This document shows, in pieces, positions 61,413 to 64,000 of a DNA stretch of 64,000 nt. The first letter of the stretch is position 1; each line of letters begins with the position of its first letter. The position numbers and the translations under genes are program-made. This DNA is from Todiramphus chloris collaris. Its lineage: Eukaryota > Chordata > Aves > Coraciiformes > Alcedinidae. Under the pieces are notes generated by a model. That model had not been told where the DNA came from, searched no databases, and was given only the letters and a program-made list of their open reading frames with translations. The DNA lies in assembly GCA_025345505.1 (NCBI GenBank), contig JANVCC010000174.1:321347-385346 (forward strand), in the 5' to 3' direction.

Positions 61413-61486
61413 GTGCCACCCGCAGATGACTTCTCCACTCCTGCCTGCCGTGCCACCCGCAGATGACTTCTCCACTCCTTCCTGCC
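61413..61486. repeat. 37-bp tandem duplication
   Basis: Two adjacent copies starting GTGCCACCCGCAGATGACTT, with one G/T difference (at 61442 against 61479). Confidence 0.97.
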
Positions 61487-62004
61487 TCTCCTCCTCGCAA
61501 GCAGAGCTCTTGCAGCACGCTTGTGGTCTTAAAGAGGTAGTGCAATGGGGGGGCTTCAGAAATCCTGCTTCCCGAGTTTTCCGAGTGCACGCAACGTAGA
61601 AGGGATGGGAGGTAGTAACCTGCTCCTCTTAGCAAGTTTATACAGGAGAAAAATCAAACCAGGCTTATGAAAGAAAGCAGGAGGTATAAAAGGTAACCTC
61701 AGCTAAAGCACGGCGTGGTTTAGAAAGCTGCGCTGCAATGTAGGAGCTTGGAAAGCTCCAGTGCATCCTATCAAATTAAATCACGGCACAAAGTCCTCAG
61801 CAAGAAATTCTGCTTTCTCCTCACTGCCCCCAAACGCAGCAACACCCACCACCACCAGCCCCTGTGAATCAGTTCTCCCTGAAAGATAAATTCCTCTCTT
61901 GACAGGCCACGTTTCAGGGGAAGGAAAGCTGGTCCAAAAAACTCCAGCCTTTAATAAAACCCCAAACAAACAACAAAATGAAACCAAACTCCACAAAGTG
62001 TCAC

Positions 62005-62031
62005 GGGGGGGGGGGGGGGGGGGGGGGGGGG
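62005..62031. repeat. 27-G homopolymer
   Basis: An uninterrupted run of 27 Gs flanked by TCAC and TGAAAAA. The true length is uncertain, because homopolymers of this size are error-prone. Confidence 0.95.
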
Positions 62032-63554
62032 TGAAAAATCAAAGTTAAGATTAAAACAGTACTGTCCCATGATGAAACACTTACTGCACCAAACCAACTT
62101 TATCCAAGGACAAGCAAAAAAAGTCAAGTTACAAAGCAAACAACTGCAGACTTTGGAAAAGGCAGGATTAACGTTGCCCGTGCGACTGGAATTCAATCCC
62201 CCTGCGTGCACACAGAATCAAGCCCTTAATTACAGAGGCACACGCTGCTTTTCCCCGGTGTCCCTGTCACCTCCACTTTGTCAAGTGTCTCACAGGAATC
62301 CAGCACCTTCCACCCTTAGCTCTTGCTAAGAAGAGACGAGAGATGGTGAATATTATAAAAAAAAATAATTCAAAGACTGTGGAAAACGTTTAAAGGCTTA
62401 AGAAGGACCCACAAAGGACCTCTCCAACCCTCCTGCTGCCAGCCCCCGCAACCTCCCGGTGCCCAGGCACGTGACATCTCCCATCCTCGCAGAGATCTTG
62501 CTTCTGTTTAGGGTGGGTTTGGCCTTTTTTTTGTTCTTTGTTCGGGTGTTCTTTGTGGTTTTTTGCTAGTGGATTCCTCACAGGAACGAGCTGGCCCTTG
62601 GCAATTAAAACAGCAGGTTTATTTTTGTTTTTCTTAGATGGATGCAACCAGTCTTGCGCAAAGCGATGAGATGGCAAAATAAAGTCTGATTCAGAGCCCT
62701 GACTGTACCACAGGTCAAAACCGAGCTTCCTCTCTCGAGCTGATGTTCCAGTGTTTGGTGTTTACCGGTATTAAAAATAAATACAACGTTTTGCTGGCAA
62801 AACCGCTCAGAAATACTGACAAAGTTAAGAGCTACAGGTGAAGAATTCCCCAAAAGGCCAGGTCAGCTTTGCATCAACCCTCAATATTGATATTAACAAC
62901 ACAGTTCTGGCCAGGCAAACGCTTCAAAAATAAAGAAATGCAACAAAAAGAGTTCATAAAGTGTCAAAAACGGGGTTTATGGTTTACAATTCCCAAGGTA
63001 TGTAAGAGAGCAGCATCTCATCACGCCCCTAGTCCTGGGGATAGATGCAAACCGTACTGCCAGGATCCACCACCTTCTGTAATGACTCCTACTCAGGAGG
63101 ATCTTAAAGCCACTATTAAGCTTGTTTCAGTGTTTTATGGCCCCCTATAAGGCTCCTTTACAGCGACACGTGTAGTCAATGTTCACACAACCCAACTGCC
63201 CTTTGTCAAACCTCTACATTTTCAGCGGATCAATGAGGCGTTTGTGCAAAGCACCTTTCTAATCCTTCACGTGCTTTTGTGTATTAAACTGAAGTCTCTT
63301 TAAGTTCTCATTTATGGGATGTTTTATGCTTGTAACAAATACCTGATCGAAGCGATTTATCTTTTGCTTTCCTACCAGAAATGCACGGACATAAACACTG
63401 TGGACGTCTCACGCAGTCTCACCGGCTCCTTTATCAGCAGCAAGTTGGAAATTACCGAGGGCAGGACTCCTTCCCTGCTCCCCGTCGGAACTATCTGATG
63501 ATAACCAAAAGCAGTAAGGCTTGTCCAACTTTCTGCCATTTAAGTGGGGATCTT

Positions 63555-63875
63555 GCTAACGTCTAGAAAGATCTGAAGGGTGGGTGTCAAATGGAAGGGG
63601 CCAGGCTCTCTTCTGTAGAGCCCAGCAATAGGACAAGGAACAATGGGGAGAAATTTGAGCGTAGAAGGTTCCACCTCAACATGAGGAACTTCTTTGCTGT
63701 GAGGGTGACAGAGCCTGGCCCAGGCTGCCTGGAGAGCTTGTGGAGTCTCCTTCTCTGGAGACTTTCCAGACCCTCCTGGATCTGTTCCTGTGTGGCCTGC
63801 CCTGGGTGACCCTGCTTTGGTTGGACTCAACCTCCAGAGGTCCCTTCCAACCCCTACCATTCTATCATTCTATGA
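63555..63875 (+). mobile_element. CR1 LINE, 3' fragment
   Basis: Plus-strand copy from GATCTGAAGGGTGGGTGTC to the intact tail CCATTCTATCATTCTATGAA. Confidence 0.92.
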
Positions 63876-64000
63876 AGTGCTCCCTCATTAGAGTAGCATC
63901 TCCCAAGCTTTGTCCAGATCCAAACAGTACAAGCAGCGAGGCTTTTGTTGCTGGTCCCAGCTTACAATGTGCTCTGAATAAATACTCTCCCCAGAAGAAA

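Larger units (their letters stand above)
1..64000 (-). other. EIF4G3: EIF4G3 gene body, 5' half of coding region (partial)
   Basis: Ten minus-strand segments flanked by AG/GT translate, in order and in a continuous frame, to the N-terminal arm of eIF4GII as I know it from mammals. eIF4G3 is the cytoplasmic scaffold of the eIF4F cap-binding complex. It bridges eIF4E, eIF4A, poly(A)-binding protein and eIF3 to recruit the 40S subunit. Only the PABP-binding part and the disordered Pro/Gln-rich region are present here. The next expected exon, whose human counterpart begins around EEKPKPDP, was not found left of 5606, so the gene continues off the left edge. Exon A starts in mid-codon, so the transcript also extends to its right. 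The human locus is several times longer per exon, and this compactness fits a bird. Assignment to the paralogue EIF4G1 is excluded by stretches such as FFQRPQIQPP and YRHSGPPYVG. Confidence 0.95.
56208..64000 (-). other. EIF4G3: Sequence upstream of EIF4G3 exon A, probably intron
   Basis: A preceding exon must exist, because exon A starts in mid-codon, but I could not identify it here. The stretch holds two CR1 fragments (57308-57840 minus, 63555-63875 plus), a 37-bp tandem duplication (61413-61486), a 27-G run (62005-62031) and short simple repeats. No promoter with a clear CpG island and TSS motif is evident, so the main EIF4G3 promoter is probably further right. Confidence 0.65.

Noticed and set aside
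61325..61440. Candidate upstream exon with donor CAG/GTAGGA
   Set aside because: GC-rich with a plausible donor, but no recognisable eIF4G3 peptide, an early stop after the nearby ATG, and nothing showing it joins exon A in frame.
1..64000. A previously undescribed multi-gene system, CRISPR array, tRNA or rRNA gene
   Set aside because: None is visible; exons of one eukaryotic gene plus repeats account for all coding signal I can support.

Overview
This window is a piece of a vertebrate nuclear genome, almost certainly avian. It carries many CR1-type LINE fragments ending in the ATTCTATGA-like 3' tail typical of birds and other sauropsids, and it has spliced exons with short introns. I see no bacterial, phage or organellar genes. 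Nearly all open frames in the window are chance frames in introns or in CR1 copies.

One gene explains the window: EIF4G3 (eIF4GII), on the minus strand, so transcription runs from high to low coordinates. I recognise ten coding exons with consensus splice sites and a continuous frame (983 nt): A 56132-56207, B 49487-49615, C 31356-31451, D 26137-26169, E 18192-18212, F 17211-17390, G 16534-16648, H 12823-12923, I 9343-9465 and J 5606-5714. They encode the disordered Pro/Gln/Gly-rich N-terminal arm of this translation-initiation scaffold. The PABP-binding segment spans the H/I junction. The eIF4E site, the MIF4G core and the C-terminal domains lie off the left edge. Exon A begins inside a codon, so at least one more exon lies to its right, either outside the window or unrecognised in it.

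The most interesting biology is splicing. There is a 21-nt microexon (E, GGFRPIQ) and a 33-nt cassette exon (D). Exons A and B form an in-frame extension upstream of the Met in exon C. There is a NAGNAG acceptor at exon J and a two-AG acceptor at exon F. B, C, D, E, F and I are whole numbers of codons in phase 0, so each could be skipped without breaking the frame.

The rest is intron. It holds at least eighteen CR1 fragments in both orientations, several of which form inverted pairs around exons. It also holds a 23-bp minisatellite and a CAGA/TAAAG repeat, each broken by a 10-N assembly gap, two recent tandem duplications, a 27-G homopolymer, and several CpG-dense patches that might be regulatory. 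I found no tRNA, rRNA, CRISPR array, second protein-coding gene or undescribed multi-gene system.
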